Shown in pieces: positions 1 to 9,336 of a stretch of DNA of 37,784 bases. Location: assembly GCA_947379685.1 (NCBI GenBank), contig CANCOG010000001.1:1-37784 (forward strand), written 5' to 3'. The stretch is from Flavipsychrobacter stenotrophus. GTDB taxonomy: Bacteria > Bacteroidota > Bacteroidia > Chitinophagales > Chitinophagaceae. Below the pieces are notes generated by a model. That model was not told the DNA's origin, did no database searches, and saw nothing but the letters and a program-made list of their open reading frames with translations. The position numbers and the translations under genes were made by a program. The first letter of the stretch is position 1. Every line of letters begins with the position of its first letter.

Positions 1-368
1 GCGAAGTAGAATGATTTACGTGTCTCGGTTGACTGATAACGGTATACAAACCAAAACAATACAGTTTGAGTAAGAAAGAACACGATACCAGTTACGATAA
101 GTGTAACAGTAAACATATTGTCATAGTTGACACCATTTTCGCAGGCGGCAACCGGCAACATCAAAGGTTTGAAATACTCGTTGCATTTCCAGATACCATA
201 CAAGCTAACGAGGAAAAATCCTACAAGTAACCAGGCAATTACACGATTGGTTTTAAACTTCACAGTTTCTTCACCCCGCATCACCGAAGCGTACTCACTT
301 GCCTTTCCTATCTGGTAGATGATTACAAAAACCAGGAATATCAATAGTATTGTTATAAATCCCGACAT
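1..368 (-). CDS. coxB: Cytochrome c oxidase subunit II, N-terminal part (truncated by window edge)
   Basis: Reading leftward from an ATG at 368-366 gives about 122 residues beginning MSGFITILLIFLVFVIIYQI and still open at base 1. Three hydrophobic segments are visible, at about residues 3-20, 43-60 and 88-108. The last ends in LFWFVYRYQ, the aromatic/basic boundary that typically precedes the periplasmic CuA cupredoxin domain of haem-copper oxidase subunit II. The CuA ligands themselves lie outside the window. The gene starts 65 bases after actF on the same strand, the usual Bacteroidota order in which alternative complex III genes lead into the oxidase they feed. The product would accept electrons from cytochrome c at the inner membrane. 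The assignment rests on the membrane pattern and the context; the C-terminal part is not seen. Confidence 0.8.
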   Translation of the reverse strand, partial: MSGFITILLIFLVFVIIYQIGKASEYASVMRGEETVKFKTNRVIAWLLVGFFLVSLYGIWKCNEYFKPLMLPVAACENGVNYDNMFTVTLIVTGIVFFLTQTVLFWFVYRYQSTETRKSFYF

Positions 369-433
369 GGTCGTTCAGCTTATTTTCTAATTAAATTTAT
401 TACTTCTCTTTCCTTATTTAATAGCTATTCGCA

Positions 434-1657
434 CTAGGCGATGTGTACCACTGTTTCTTTCAGCATCAAGTGATTGTTTGGTACCAGAGAAGACTTAGTT
501 AATGTCTTCGAAACCAACAGAATCATTAACCCTGCAAAGCCCATGAATGTACCAATCTCGTACCAGTTGATGTGCCAATGCTCACCTACTGCACCTGGCA
601 TAATCATTTGATAAAAATCCAACCAGTGACCGAAAATGATCAGCATCGCGATAAAGGTTACAGTAAAATAGTTCCTCTTACTTGGGCGGGACATCAATAT
701 GATGAATGGCATTACGAAGTTGATGATAAAGTTCGCGTAGAACACAACGCTGTATGGTCCCTGCTGACGCATTTTGAAATATACAGTTTCATCAGGAATA
801 TTTGCATACCAAATCAACATGTACTGAGCAAACCAGAGGTAAGTCCAGAATACAGTGAACGCGAACATAAACTTAGCAAGGTCATGCATGTGCTCCTTAG
901 TTACCAAACCAAGATTACCCTGATTCTTAAGATATACAACCCAAAGCAGAATCAAAGACATACCGCTTACGAAGGCACTTGCAAAGTTATACCAGCTGAA
1001 CAAAGTAGAATACCAGTGTGCCTGAACGCTCATCACCCACAACCATGGTATAGTGCTCATTTGAGACAAACCATAAACAATGAGGAACAACCCGGATAAC
1101 CTGAATACTTTCCAATAGATCTTAGTGTCGTTATGAGGAGCAGACTCCTGAGCAATAGAAAGCGAACGAAATTTGTTACCGAAAAATCCCCAAAGTGCAA
1201 CTGTTGCCACGGTAAAACCGATGAACATACCTGGATTCAAAAAGGCTTTCTTGCCAAGTAAAATTTTATCGGTACCCGGTGTAACCCAAGGGTAAATAGG
1301 ATTATGACCTGTAGAGTCCCTAAATCCAAAAATAATAGCACAGGTAACAATTGCTGTGATAACACCAAATATCCAGGCGTTTGCGCCAATTGCCTCTGGA
1401 ACCCTGCGGTATGCAGTAAGCCATGCGCCCTGTGCAAGGTTAACAGCCGCCTGAACGAAAATACTTACACCTGTAATAAAGGTAAAGAAAACGCTATTGT
1501 GAAGAAGTACGGCCCAGAAGCGCGATTTGTCGGTATCGGAGCTATCATGCCCCATAAGCAAAATTGCAATACCACATATCAGCGTCAACACACCCACACC
1601 TAACAGCATCATGCCGGTATTTCTTAATCGCGCAGGTATCTCAAAACGGTCATTCAT
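434..1657 (-). CDS. actF: Alternative complex III membrane subunit ActF (quinol:cytochrome c oxidoreductase)
   Basis: 407 residues, highly hydrophobic, with about ten transmembrane helices. ActF is the smaller NrfD/PsrC-like membrane subunit of ACIII, related to ActC, and helps form the membrane part through which the complex is thought to couple quinol oxidation to charge movement. Recognisable features are the N-terminal FEIPARLRNTGMMLLGVGV segment just before the first helix and aromatic-rich helices such as FWTYLWFAQYMLIWYANIPD. It is the last act gene, 36 bases after actE and 65 bases before coxB, so it is probably cotranscribed with both. ATG start at 1657. Overlapping plus-strand reading frames are judged to be shadows. 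Confidence 0.93.
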   Translation of the reverse strand: MNDRFEIPARLRNTGMMLLGVGVLTLICGIAILLMGHDSSDTDKSRFWAVLLHNSVFFTFITGVSIFVQAAVNLAQGAWLTAYRRVPEAIGANAWIFGVITAIVTCAIIFGFRDSTGHNPIYPWVTPGTDKILLGKKAFLNPGMFIGFTVATVALWGFFGNKFRSLSIAQESAPHNDTKIYWKVFRLSGLFLIVYGLSQMSTIPWLWVMSVQAHWYSTLFSWYNFASAFVSGMSLILLWVVYLKNQGNLGLVTKEHMHDLAKFMFAFTVFWTYLWFAQYMLIWYANIPDETVYFKMRQQGPYSVVFYANFIINFVMPFIILMSRPSKRNYFTVTFIAMLIIFGHWLDFYQMIMPGAVGEHWHINWYEIGTFMGFAGLMILLVSKTLTKSSLVPNNHLMLKETVVHIA

Positions 1658-1693
1658 TGTATGCTACTTTTATTAAAAACGATTGAATATTGT

Positions 1694-2371
1694 TTACTTA
1701 ACTTTATTTGCGGCAAGCTTCTTTTCTTCTGGTTTAGCCTCTGCCTTCGCAGCTGTTGAATCAGCCTTAGGAGTCGCAGCAGCTTCACCAAATGCAAAGG
1801 CATCACCGCCATTTTCTGCCTGAACTTTCTTAATATAGGCAATAACCATCCAACGCTGAGCCTGATCCAACTGACTAGCATATGAACCCATCATATTCTT
1901 ACCATACTTGATAGCGGCGTACATCTGCCCAACTGGCATATGCAGGTACTTACCATCTTTGAAATTTGCTGGCATTGCTGCAAACTTTCCACTGGCATAA
2001 AGAGGTCCGTTACCGTCGAGGTTTGTACCATGACAGATACCACAATAAATGTTGAATAACCTACCACCTTCCTTCATTTGATCCGCATCAAAACGCATGG
2101 CCGTAGTCATAGTCTTGTACGCAGTACTATCTCCTTCCATAAGATGATCAGGCATTGCATGATCTCTTGCAATAGTACCAGTAACAGGGAGCCTGTTAGT
2201 TTGGCTATCGCTAAAGTTAGGATTAGAAGTATATGATTCGTAGGCACGGGAATAAGCCATATCAGGCGTATAGACGTGACCCGGCGTGCGGCGCATATTG
2301 CCGGAGTCGCACGAAGCCAATCCGAGGGTTAACCCAAGGCCCGCTACTACTATACTTTTAATTTTATTCAT
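1694..2371 (-). CDS. actE: ACIII monohaem cytochrome c lipoprotein ActE
   Basis: 225 residues from the ATG at 2371; an in-frame TTG two codons upstream is less likely. The signal sequence ends in a lipobox LASC (Cys21), so the protein should be lipid-anchored on the periplasmic side. One haem c motif, CGICH, lies at residues 110-114, and the MM pair near 160 in GKNMMGSYASQL supplies a likely distal Met ligand. The last about 30 residues form an Ala/Lys/Glu-rich tail. In ACIII, ActE carries electrons from the ActA/ActB part toward the oxidase or soluble cytochrome c. It lies between actD and actF in the standard operon order. Confidence 0.93.
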   Translation of the reverse strand: MNKIKSIVVAGLGLTLGLASCDSGNMRRTPGHVYTPDMAYSRAYESYTSNPNFSDSQTNRLPVTGTIARDHAMPDHLMEGDSTAYKTMTTAMRFDADQMKEGGRLFNIYCGICHGTNLDGNGPLYASGKFAAMPANFKDGKYLHMPVGQMYAAIKYGKNMMGSYASQLDQAQRWMVIAYIKKVQAENGGDAFAFGEAAATPKADSTAAKAEAKPEEKKLAANKVK

Positions 2372-2478
2372 ATCCAAAGTAAAAATTCAAGAGTCAAACT
2401 TAATAAGCAAAATCCTAAACGATTTGTATGGTGTTTTGCGATAAACAACGCGCCCCACCAGTTGAAGAACCTGAGCGA

Positions 2479-3057
2479 CTAGGCGTTCAGTGCCTCGTAT
2501 TCTTCCTTCTTGTCCCATCTTCCGTACCACCAGCTAGCCTCTGCTTTCTGAATGGACGTTTCTTTAGCACCTGTAGACTGAAGGAACTTAATTACTTCCT
2601 GCTCTGATACGTGGTCATTCAACTCAAGAGCAACGACAAACATATCATCGCTCTGGCGTGGATGGAACACATGTTTCTTAACGCCTGGCATAATTTGGTT
2701 CAGGTAACAAAAAGTAAGTACCATCCCAACTGCTGCAAAGAGTACAGTTAATTCGAAAGTAACCGGAATCCATGCTGGTAATGCAAAATGGGGTTTACCA
2801 CCATAATTCTGTAACCAATCGGAGCAATAGATCCATGAAATGAAACCGACTGCAGTAGACGTACCACACATACCATAAATAAAACCGGCAATGTGAAGGT
2901 CAGTATCCTTATGGCCCATAGCCACATCGAGACCGTGAACAGCAAAGGGAGTATAAATGTCGTGTAACTTATAACCGCTGTGACGTACTTTACTGACTGC
3001 AGGAAACAAAACTGCTTCATCATCGTAAGCCGCTACCGCAAATTTCTTTATAGCCAT
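2479..3057 (-). CDS. actD: ACIII subunit ActD (DUF3341)
   Basis: 192 residues with a soluble N-terminal part, two transmembrane helices (about residues 57-77 and 97-118) and a cytoplasmic C-terminal domain, the architecture of DUF3341/ActD. The N-terminus IKKFAVAAYDDEAVLFPAV and the ITPW-like segment LPAWIPVTFELTVLFAA are typical of the family. ActD packs beside ActC/ActF in the membrane and has no cofactor of its own. It lies 60 bases after actC; the spacer is AT-rich and contains a 12-base direct repeat (3061-3072 and 3081-3092). ATG start. Confidence 0.92.
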   Translation of the reverse strand: MAIKKFAVAAYDDEAVLFPAVSKVRHSGYKLHDIYTPFAVHGLDVAMGHKDTDLHIAGFIYGMCGTSTAVGFISWIYCSDWLQNYGGKPHFALPAWIPVTFELTVLFAAVGMVLTFCYLNQIMPGVKKHVFHPRQSDDMFVVALELNDHVSEQEVIKFLQSTGAKETSIQKAEASWWYGRWDKKEEYEALNA

Positions 3058-3117
3058 TATTAAAAATTAAAAACTAAACTTAAAAATTAAAAGCTCAACC
3101 TTCTAAACTACAGGCGA

Positions 3118-4584
3118 TTAATGATGAGCAACTGCTGCATGTTCGTCTTCGTGGTGATGACTGTTAACCAATTCAACGAACGCTTCTCCAGTTTTTTCCT
3201 CAAGTGGAGCCATCGCTCTCTTGTAGTTGTCCCCAGATGTTTTCAGTACAAACTTAATTTCCGCAACAGCGATAACCGGGAAGTACTTTGCAAACAGGAA
3301 GTAGCAGGTAAAGAACAAACCAAACGTACCGAGATAGAAACCAACTTCAGGCCATGTTGGGCTGTAATATGCCCAGCTGCCAGGTACCCAGTCGCGGTAA
3401 GTAGAAGTAACAATGATAACGAAACGCTCGAACCACATACCAATGTTCACAACTATAGACATTACAAAAGTAAATGGAATGTTACGGCGAAGTTTCTTAA
3501 CCCAGAACAACTGAGGGGAAACCACGTTGCAGGTCATCATTGCCCAATAGCTCCACCAGTATGGTCCGAGGATACGCCATTGGAATGCTGCCATCTCTCC
3601 CCAGCTTTGACTGTACCAGGATATGAAGAGCTCAGTGAGGTATGCGATACCTACGATCGATCCCGTCAATACGATAACCTTATTCATTGCCTCAAGGTGA
3701 CCAATAGTGATGTACTCCTCAAGGTGAAGAATTTTCCTTGTAATAACCAGCAGTGTATTCACCATTGCAAATCCGGAGAATACCGCACCAGCTACGAAGT
3801 AAGGAGGGAAGATCGTTGTGTGCCAACCTGGAATTACAGAAGTGGCGAAGTCAAAAGATACGATTGTGTGTACTGAAAGTACAAGAGGAGTAGAAAGACC
3901 AGCCAATACTAAGGACAAAGCCTCATGACGCTGCCAGTTCTTTGCTGTTCCAGTCCATCCGAATGATGTTAAACCATACATCATCTTGCGGAAATTGGTT
4001 TTTGCCCTGTCACGGATAAGTGCGAAGTCAGGAATAAGACCAGAATACCAGAATAACAATGATACCGTGAAGTAAGTAGAGATCGCAAATACGTCCCAAA
4101 GAAGCGGAGAGTCAAAGTTAGGCCAAAGTGGTCCGCGAGAGTTAGGTAAAGGTAAAACCCACATCGCATCCCATACACGTCCCATGTGCCAGATCGGGAA
4201 CTGCCCCGCACACATTACGGCAAAAATGGTCATCGCTTCAGCTGCACGGTTTACACCCGTTCTCCAACCCTGCCTGAATAGCAGCAAGATAGCGGAGATA
4301 AGCGTACCGGCGTGACCAATACCTACCCACCATACGAAGTTGGTGATATCCCAACCCCAGCCGATGGTACGGTTAACCCCCCAGGTACCCAAACCCCAAT
4401 AAACTGACCAGCTTACCGAGAAGATCCCAAAGGCCAAAAGGCACAACGCAAAGAAAAAGCCAACATACCACATGCGCCCCGGCTTGCGCTCAATAGGGGA
4501 TATGATATCCTCAGACACCTGGTGGTAATCTTTGTTCCCATCAACAAGCGGTTCTCTTACAAACGATTCGTACTTAATATGCAT
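3118..4584 (-). CDS. actC: ACIII NrfD/PsrC-like membrane subunit ActC
   Basis: 488 residues with about ten transmembrane helices, a member of the NrfD/PsrC polysulphide reductase membrane-anchor family. ActC binds the menaquinol substrate and contacts the iron-sulphur domain of ActB. Visible family features are the N-terminal REPLVDGNKDYHQVSEDI, the segment VWWVGIGHAGTLISAILLLF, and GPYWWSYWAMMTCNVVSPQLFW. The C-terminus ends in a His/Glu-rich tail (NSHHHEDEHAAVAHH) that could bind metal or simply be disordered. It lies between actB and actD, 132 bases after actB. A 251-codon open frame on the opposite strand is a shadow of this gene. Confidence 0.94.
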   Translation of the reverse strand: MHIKYESFVREPLVDGNKDYHQVSEDIISPIERKPGRMWYVGFFFALCLLAFGIFSVSWSVYWGLGTWGVNRTIGWGWDITNFVWWVGIGHAGTLISAILLLFRQGWRTGVNRAAEAMTIFAVMCAGQFPIWHMGRVWDAMWVLPLPNSRGPLWPNFDSPLLWDVFAISTYFTVSLLFWYSGLIPDFALIRDRAKTNFRKMMYGLTSFGWTGTAKNWQRHEALSLVLAGLSTPLVLSVHTIVSFDFATSVIPGWHTTIFPPYFVAGAVFSGFAMVNTLLVITRKILHLEEYITIGHLEAMNKVIVLTGSIVGIAYLTELFISWYSQSWGEMAAFQWRILGPYWWSYWAMMTCNVVSPQLFWVKKLRRNIPFTFVMSIVVNIGMWFERFVIIVTSTYRDWVPGSWAYYSPTWPEVGFYLGTFGLFFTCYFLFAKYFPVIAVAEIKFVLKTSGDNYKRAMAPLEEKTGEAFVELVNSHHHEDEHAAVAHH

Positions 4585-4716
4585 AGCACGTAATTAGTAT
4601 TTTTAGTAGTGAAGCAATAAGTGAAAAATACACCCTCACCTCTTTTGTAATCTATATAAACTTAAAATCAACTTCAATATTCACTGGTCATTATTCAGTA
4701 AAGGCTTTACCCGATA

Positions 4717-7700
4717 CTAGATATGATCATTATAGAAACCATCATTCTTTTCGTCCTTCGCATTCATCAATTCAGTGTTACGAATCTTCGCCAGGTAATT
4801 TACGTTAGGCAAAGTGTGAATGTGCTCAAGTACGTAGAAAGTACGTTCTGCTTGTTCTTCGCGACGCAACTTATGAATATTACTTGTCTTGTCGTTAACA
4901 TTGCCGAACATAATTGCATCTGAAGGGCAAGCTTGCTGACAAGCTGTACGAGCAGCGCCATCTTTCATTGGGTGACCAGCTTTCTTAGAAGAAAGTTTGG
5001 CTTCCTGTAACCTCTGAACGCAGAATGTACATTTTTCCATTACACCTCGGCTACGAACCGTAACATCAGGATTCAATACCATGCGGGTAAGATCATCATT
5101 GATATCATCGCGACGGTAGTCTTCATAAATGTTATCAGCAAAACAATCTGCACCATTCCAATCCATCCAGTTGAAGTGACGTACTTTATAAGGGCAGTTA
5201 TTCGCACAATATTTAGTGCCGATACAACGGTTGTAAGCCATTTGGTTCAAACCTTCACTGCTATGGTTGGTGGCAGATACCGGACAAACGTTTTCGCAAG
5301 GCGCGTTGTCACAATGCTGACAAAGCATTGGCTGGAAAATGGTCTGTATTGAATCAGAATCATCAGGTGTTCCGCTGAAATACCTGTCGATACGTATCCA
5401 GTGCATTTCATGATTTTTCAGAACATGCTCCTTACCAACTACCGAAACGTTGTTTTCAGCCTGGCAGCCTATAACGCAGGCGCCGCAACCAGTACAACTA
5501 TTTAAGTCTATTGAAAGACCCCATTTAATGCCATTGTATTCGTAGTTAGGATACAAGGTACCGTTTTCACGATAGCCTTCTTCCATTTTGGCATCAGCAA
5601 TTTTTTCTTCTTTGGACTCCTTACCTTCTTCTACAAGTGGCGCTTCTGCGAATTCACCTACTTCTGCAAAACGCTCCTTCATGAGCACCTTCGGATCTTT
5701 TGTAAACTCCTCAAGTGTGAACTCATGTACTACAGGGCGATGCTCGTAGCTAAGGTGGGTCTGCGTAATCGCGATATCATATTTATCGGCCGTTGCAGTA
5801 TAAGTTGCAGCTACAAACGATTCAATGTTTACGCCATTGTAAGTTGTAAAAGGATAAGCATTCCTGCCTCCTAAACCTGTTGCGTTATCACTTGCCGCAG
5901 CACGGCCCACGCTTTCAACGCGACCATAACCCACTGCAACTGCAATAACATCATTATGCATACCCGGTACTACAACAATTGGCAGATTGGCGGTATATCC
6001 ATTAGCGCCTTTAACTGTAATAACGAGCTTTTTAGAATCAACTTCGTTGCGACCGTCCAACTCAGCATGCAGTGATTTAGCCATCTTTGGCGAAACACAT
6101 GCGTAGTTATCCCAGGTTGCTTTGGTAATCGGATCTGGCATTTCCTGTAACCATGGGTTGTTACTCCATGGACCGCCATAACCGATTGATACTTTCTGAT
6201 AAACTAATACTTCTGTACCGGTGCTTGCCTTTTTCCCCTGAATTTTCGCGATTGCATCGTTTACATTACCTGCAAAAGTAGCACCGCCCACAGCAACTTC
6301 ACCTGCTGGCTCAATAACGCCATCCTGTAAAGCCTTTTCGAAATTAGCCTGACCGCCTAGTTTATTTGTCCAGTATTGTTTCCAGAAATCAGCGTAGTTA
6401 GTGGTAGAACCCATCCAAACCATCAATGAATCCTGGAAAGAACGAGTCTTGAACAATGGTGCGATACCTGGCTGCATCAAACTGAAGTAGTTTGACCTTG
6501 GTTCTGCATCACCCCAGCTTTCGAGGTAGTTGTGATCAGGAACCAGATATTTACATTTCTGTGCAGTTTCATCCATACGCTCACCGAAGTAAACAGACAA
6601 TGGAACTTTAGAAAGTGCATCAGTAAATTTCTTTGTGTCGAAATAGTCATACACCGGGTTTACACCGTGCATGAACAATGAACCAACCTGTCCTGAAGCC
6701 ATAGCCTCAGTAAGCGCTACCATTTCGCTGTCAATACCCTGCCTGTAATTGCTGGTAGTTGTCCAGTTAACTGTAGTGCCGTTAGCACCTACTTTATCGT
6801 TAATTGCGTTAATTAAGATTTGTGTGTTAACGTCGTTTGTACCGCAAACGACCATACCACCACCCTTCTTAAGATCAGCAGCGGCTTTACTAACGAGTTC
6901 ACTCAACTTAGCAGAAAGTCCTGAAACCTTTGCTCCGCCGGTAACTTCATTGTATAAAGCAATTGCAACAAGACCCATTTCCGATGGACGGCATGTAGCC
7001 CTGTGGTCGGCCGCCGCACCAGTAATAGTGTGGTTGCTTTCAACCTGGTAGTGACGGGAAAGTTTCAGATTCTTAGCACTGATCCTGCGTCCTTTTGAAT
7101 ACCCTTTGGCGAATTCAACAGGAGACAACCATGTACCTAAGAAGTCCGCACCAAGACTAACAATAGTCTGTGCTTTTTCGAAATGATATGTTGGAAGAGT
7201 TTTCTTACCGTAACAAGCTTCGTTAGCCTGTAGCATTCCTGAATAAGAAACCGCATCATAAACGACGTGTTTCACATTAGGGAACTTGGTCAGAAACTGA
7301 GCAATAACGTCTTTGGTAGAAGGGCTGAGAATAGAACCAGTAAGCAAGTAACCTGGCTTAGCAGCAATTCCTTCCTTAATTACGCGATCAATAGCCTCGA
7401 ATGTTGCTTCCTGGCATTCAACTTTCTTATCTTTTGCAACAGGAGAACCAGGGAAACGAAGGCGGGCCTTATCATACATGTTCAGAACTGAAGCCTGAAC
7501 CCTTGCAGATGTACCACCCCTTGTAATTGAGGACATTTCATTGCCTTCAACTTTAATAGGGCGACCGTCACGTGTTTTGATAATAACAGCACAGTAATCG
7601 CCACCATCAACAAATGTAGATGCATAGTAATTAGCTACACCCGGTACAATATCCTCAGGCTTAATTGCATAAGGTATTGCTTTACGGACAGGCATTTCGC

Positions 7701-7896
7701 AACTTGATACCACAGTGGCAGCAAGCGTGCTGAAACCCAGGAACTTTAAAAAGTCGCGACGGGGAGTGGAAGCTCCAAGAAGGGTACCGCTCAAATCGAA
7801 CGGAAGATCTTCCTTGAACTCATTTTCCAAAACTTCCTGGTTAGCAGCAGGATTATTCAACTGTTCCAGATCCGTCCAATATTGCTTTTGAGACAT
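4717..7896 (-). CDS. actB: ACIII molybdopterin-like/iron-sulphur subunit ActB
   Basis: 1059 residues. ActB is a fusion of a molybdopterin-oxidoreductase-like domain, which lacks the cofactor in characterised ACIII, and a C-terminal ferredoxin-like domain. A twin-arginine signal is visible as RRDFLKFLGFS at residues 46-56, followed by SSC at Cys66, a possible lipidation site. The C-terminal third carries four cysteine groups expected to hold three [4Fe-4S] and one [3Fe-4S] cluster: CTGCGACVIGC starting at Cys801, CQHCDNAPCENVCP from Cys859, the CIGTKYCANNCP and CTFC sets, and CQQACP near residue 983. These form the electron wire from the quinol site to the ActA haems. It lies 147 bases after actA; the spacer has phased 7-base repeats. 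Confidence 0.95.
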   Translation of the reverse strand: MSQKQYWTDLEQLNNPAANQEVLENEFKEDLPFDLSGTLLGASTPRRDFLKFLGFSTLAATVVSSCEMPVRKAIPYAIKPEDIVPGVANYYASTFVDGGDYCAVIIKTRDGRPIKVEGNEMSSITRGGTSARVQASVLNMYDKARLRFPGSPVAKDKKVECQEATFEAIDRVIKEGIAAKPGYLLTGSILSPSTKDVIAQFLTKFPNVKHVVYDAVSYSGMLQANEACYGKKTLPTYHFEKAQTIVSLGADFLGTWLSPVEFAKGYSKGRRISAKNLKLSRHYQVESNHTITGAAADHRATCRPSEMGLVAIALYNEVTGGAKVSGLSAKLSELVSKAAADLKKGGGMVVCGTNDVNTQILINAINDKVGANGTTVNWTTTSNYRQGIDSEMVALTEAMASGQVGSLFMHGVNPVYDYFDTKKFTDALSKVPLSVYFGERMDETAQKCKYLVPDHNYLESWGDAEPRSNYFSLMQPGIAPLFKTRSFQDSLMVWMGSTTNYADFWKQYWTNKLGGQANFEKALQDGVIEPAGEVAVGGATFAGNVNDAIAKIQGKKASTGTEVLVYQKVSIGYGGPWSNNPWLQEMPDPITKATWDNYACVSPKMAKSLHAELDGRNEVDSKKLVITVKGANGYTANLPIVVVPGMHNDVIAVAVGYGRVESVGRAAASDNATGLGGRNAYPFTTYNGVNIESFVAATYTATADKYDIAITQTHLSYEHRPVVHEFTLEEFTKDPKVLMKERFAEVGEFAEAPLVEEGKESKEEKIADAKMEEGYRENGTLYPNYEYNGIKWGLSIDLNSCTGCGACVIGCQAENNVSVVGKEHVLKNHEMHWIRIDRYFSGTPDDSDSIQTIFQPMLCQHCDNAPCENVCPVSATNHSSEGLNQMAYNRCIGTKYCANNCPYKVRHFNWMDWNGADCFADNIYEDYRRDDINDDLTRMVLNPDVTVRSRGVMEKCTFCVQRLQEAKLSSKKAGHPMKDGAARTACQQACPSDAIMFGNVNDKTSNIHKLRREEQAERTFYVLEHIHTLPNVNYLAKIRNTELMNAKDEKNDGFYNDHI

Positions 7897-7902
7897 ATAT
7901 TA

Positions 7903-7957
7903 ATTCAAAATTCAAAATTCAAAATAGTCAGTCTAAAGTCTAAAGTAGAAAGTAGAA
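7903..7957. repeat. Phased 7-base repeat tract between actA and actB
   Basis: Three copies of attcaaa (7903-7923), a six-base break, then agtctaa twice and agtagaa twice (7930-7957), all in 7-base steps within each block. It is located immediately before the actB start on its transcribed side. Similar heptads precede fbaB. Confidence 0.6.
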
Positions 7958-8043
7958 AGCTGTACCTATAACTTATAAAACTAATTACTAAAGCTGTTTC
8001 ATTCTAAAAGTATCAAGCGAGGCTTTTTACTTTTTATTTTTTC

Positions 8044-9336
8044 TTAGTAGTGGCATTTCTGACACTCAGTACCACCCAGTTCATCAACGGTTACACCTGT
8101 ACGTTTGCCAGATTTAATTTCGTCGTGGTATTTCTGGAAGATATCGTAGTACTTGTTGTCGAATTGTACCTGAGTCTGACGGTGACAGTTGATACACCAT
8201 CCCATTGACAATGGAGCGAACTGGTAAACTTCATCCATTTCAGTGATCTGGCCGTGGCAACGCTGACACTGTACCTTACCCACCTTAACGTGTTGAGAGT
8301 GATTGAAATAAACGTGATCAGGCAAGTTGTGGATCTTTACCCACTGTATTGGTGTTGCCTTAATGTTTCCTTTCTCGTCAGTGATATATTTCTTAGCGGC
8401 TGCATCCCAACCAGCATATTTATACAACATCTTGATCTGCTCGGTACCGTTGATTGTCTTTCCTTCAGCTGTTACAAGCGGATGATCCTTTTCGCCTGTA
8501 TACTCACCAATTTGTTTGTGGCAGTTCATACATACGTTTGTAGAAGGTATCATTGCCTGCTTGCTCTTTTCAGCACCAGCATGGCAATACAGACAGTTGA
8601 TCTGGTTGATGCCTGCGTGCACCTTATGAGAGTAGAACAAAGGTTGCAGTGGCTCGTAGTTCTGCTGGCGGCCTTCGTTGATGGCACCATTTACTAACCA
8701 GTAACCTGACATGATAAATACTACAATTGCAACGATAGCAATAACAACTTTATTTCTGTATAAAGGAATTTCCTTTTCGTTAGGAATACCTGACTTTTCA
8801 TTTGCAGACCGCATGAGCGCCTGATTGGCACGCCACAGAATAACAACCAATACCAATAGAGACAATGTGATAATGGTATACAGGAAGCCGTTGCTTTCAG
8901 CTGGCTGGCCTTCGGTACCAGGTTCTTTTGCCGCAGCGACTGGTGCTTTAAAATCATCAACATATTTCAGGATGGCATCGATCTCCTCGTTTTTCAACTG
9001 AGGGAAAGCTGTCATCGCAGCTTTGTTAAATTTGTTGTAGATATCTACAGCGGTCTTATCACCACTGGCAATAACTGCTGCAGAGTTGTGCACCCAGTTA
9101 TAACCCCATTCCTTGCTCGGGAATGTCTTGTCGATATTCTGGAGGGCCGGCCCTGTCGCATCCTTTAACGGATTGTGACAGGAGGCACAATTGGACTGGA
9201 AAAGCGCCTTGCCGTCCGGAGCGGCTATAGCTGAATTATTAATCAGTAGCAAAGCAAAGATAACTGCGAACGCACTCCGGGAGCATATACGAAACAGTTG
9301 CAATATTGATTCTGGCACGAGTATGATTTTGAACAT
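8044..9336 (-). CDS. actA: ACIII multihaem cytochrome c subunit ActA with extra N-terminal monohaem domain
   Basis: 430 residues with six haem c motifs. An N-terminal signal sequence (about 20-39) is followed by a monohaem domain with CASCH at 50-54 and a likely Met ligand in KAAMTAFPQL. Two hydrophobic segments follow (about 152-168 and 196-214), then the canonical pentahaem domain: CLYCH 248-252, CMNCH 269-273, CQRCH 357-361, CINCH 381-385 and CQKCH 425-429 at the extreme C-terminus. ActA relays electrons from ActB to ActE and the oxidase. The classical subunit is a shorter pentahaem protein, so the front domain looks like a fused small cytochrome c. It is first in the operon, and a TAGTTTTG box lies 28 bases before the ATG. 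Confidence 0.93.
   Translation of the reverse strand: MFKIILVPESILQLFRICSRSAFAVIFALLLINNSAIAAPDGKALFQSNCASCHNPLKDATGPALQNIDKTFPSKEWGYNWVHNSAAVIASGDKTAVDIYNKFNKAAMTAFPQLKNEEIDAILKYVDDFKAPVAAAKEPGTEGQPAESNGFLYTIITLSLLVLVVILWRANQALMRSANEKSGIPNEKEIPLYRNKVVIAIVAIVVFIMSGYWLVNGAINEGRQQNYEPLQPLFYSHKVHAGINQINCLYCHAGAEKSKQAMIPSTNVCMNCHKQIGEYTGEKDHPLVTAEGKTINGTEQIKMLYKYAGWDAAAKKYITDEKGNIKATPIQWVKIHNLPDHVYFNHSQHVKVGKVQCQRCHGQITEMDEVYQFAPLSMGWCINCHRQTQVQFDNKYYDIFQKYHDEIKSGKRTGVTVDELGGTECQKCHY

Noticed and set aside
572..1099. 175-codon open frame on the plus strand
   Set aside because: It is opposite actF, with an implausible composition and no domain; a shadow frame.
3121..3876. 251-codon open frame on the plus strand
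   Set aside because: It lies entirely opposite actC, has no recognisable domain and mirrors the codon pattern of the highly conserved membrane protein; treated as a shadow.
4717..7896. ActB as an active molybdenum enzyme (for example a formate or nitrate reductase)
   Set aside because: The operon order, the fused C-terminal four-cluster domain and the ActA-F neighbours identify ACIII ActB, whose molybdopterin-like domain is known to lack the cofactor.
7903..7957. Possible CRISPR-like tandem repeat
   Set aside because: Units are 7 bases with no spacers; this is a microsatellite-type tract, not a CRISPR array.
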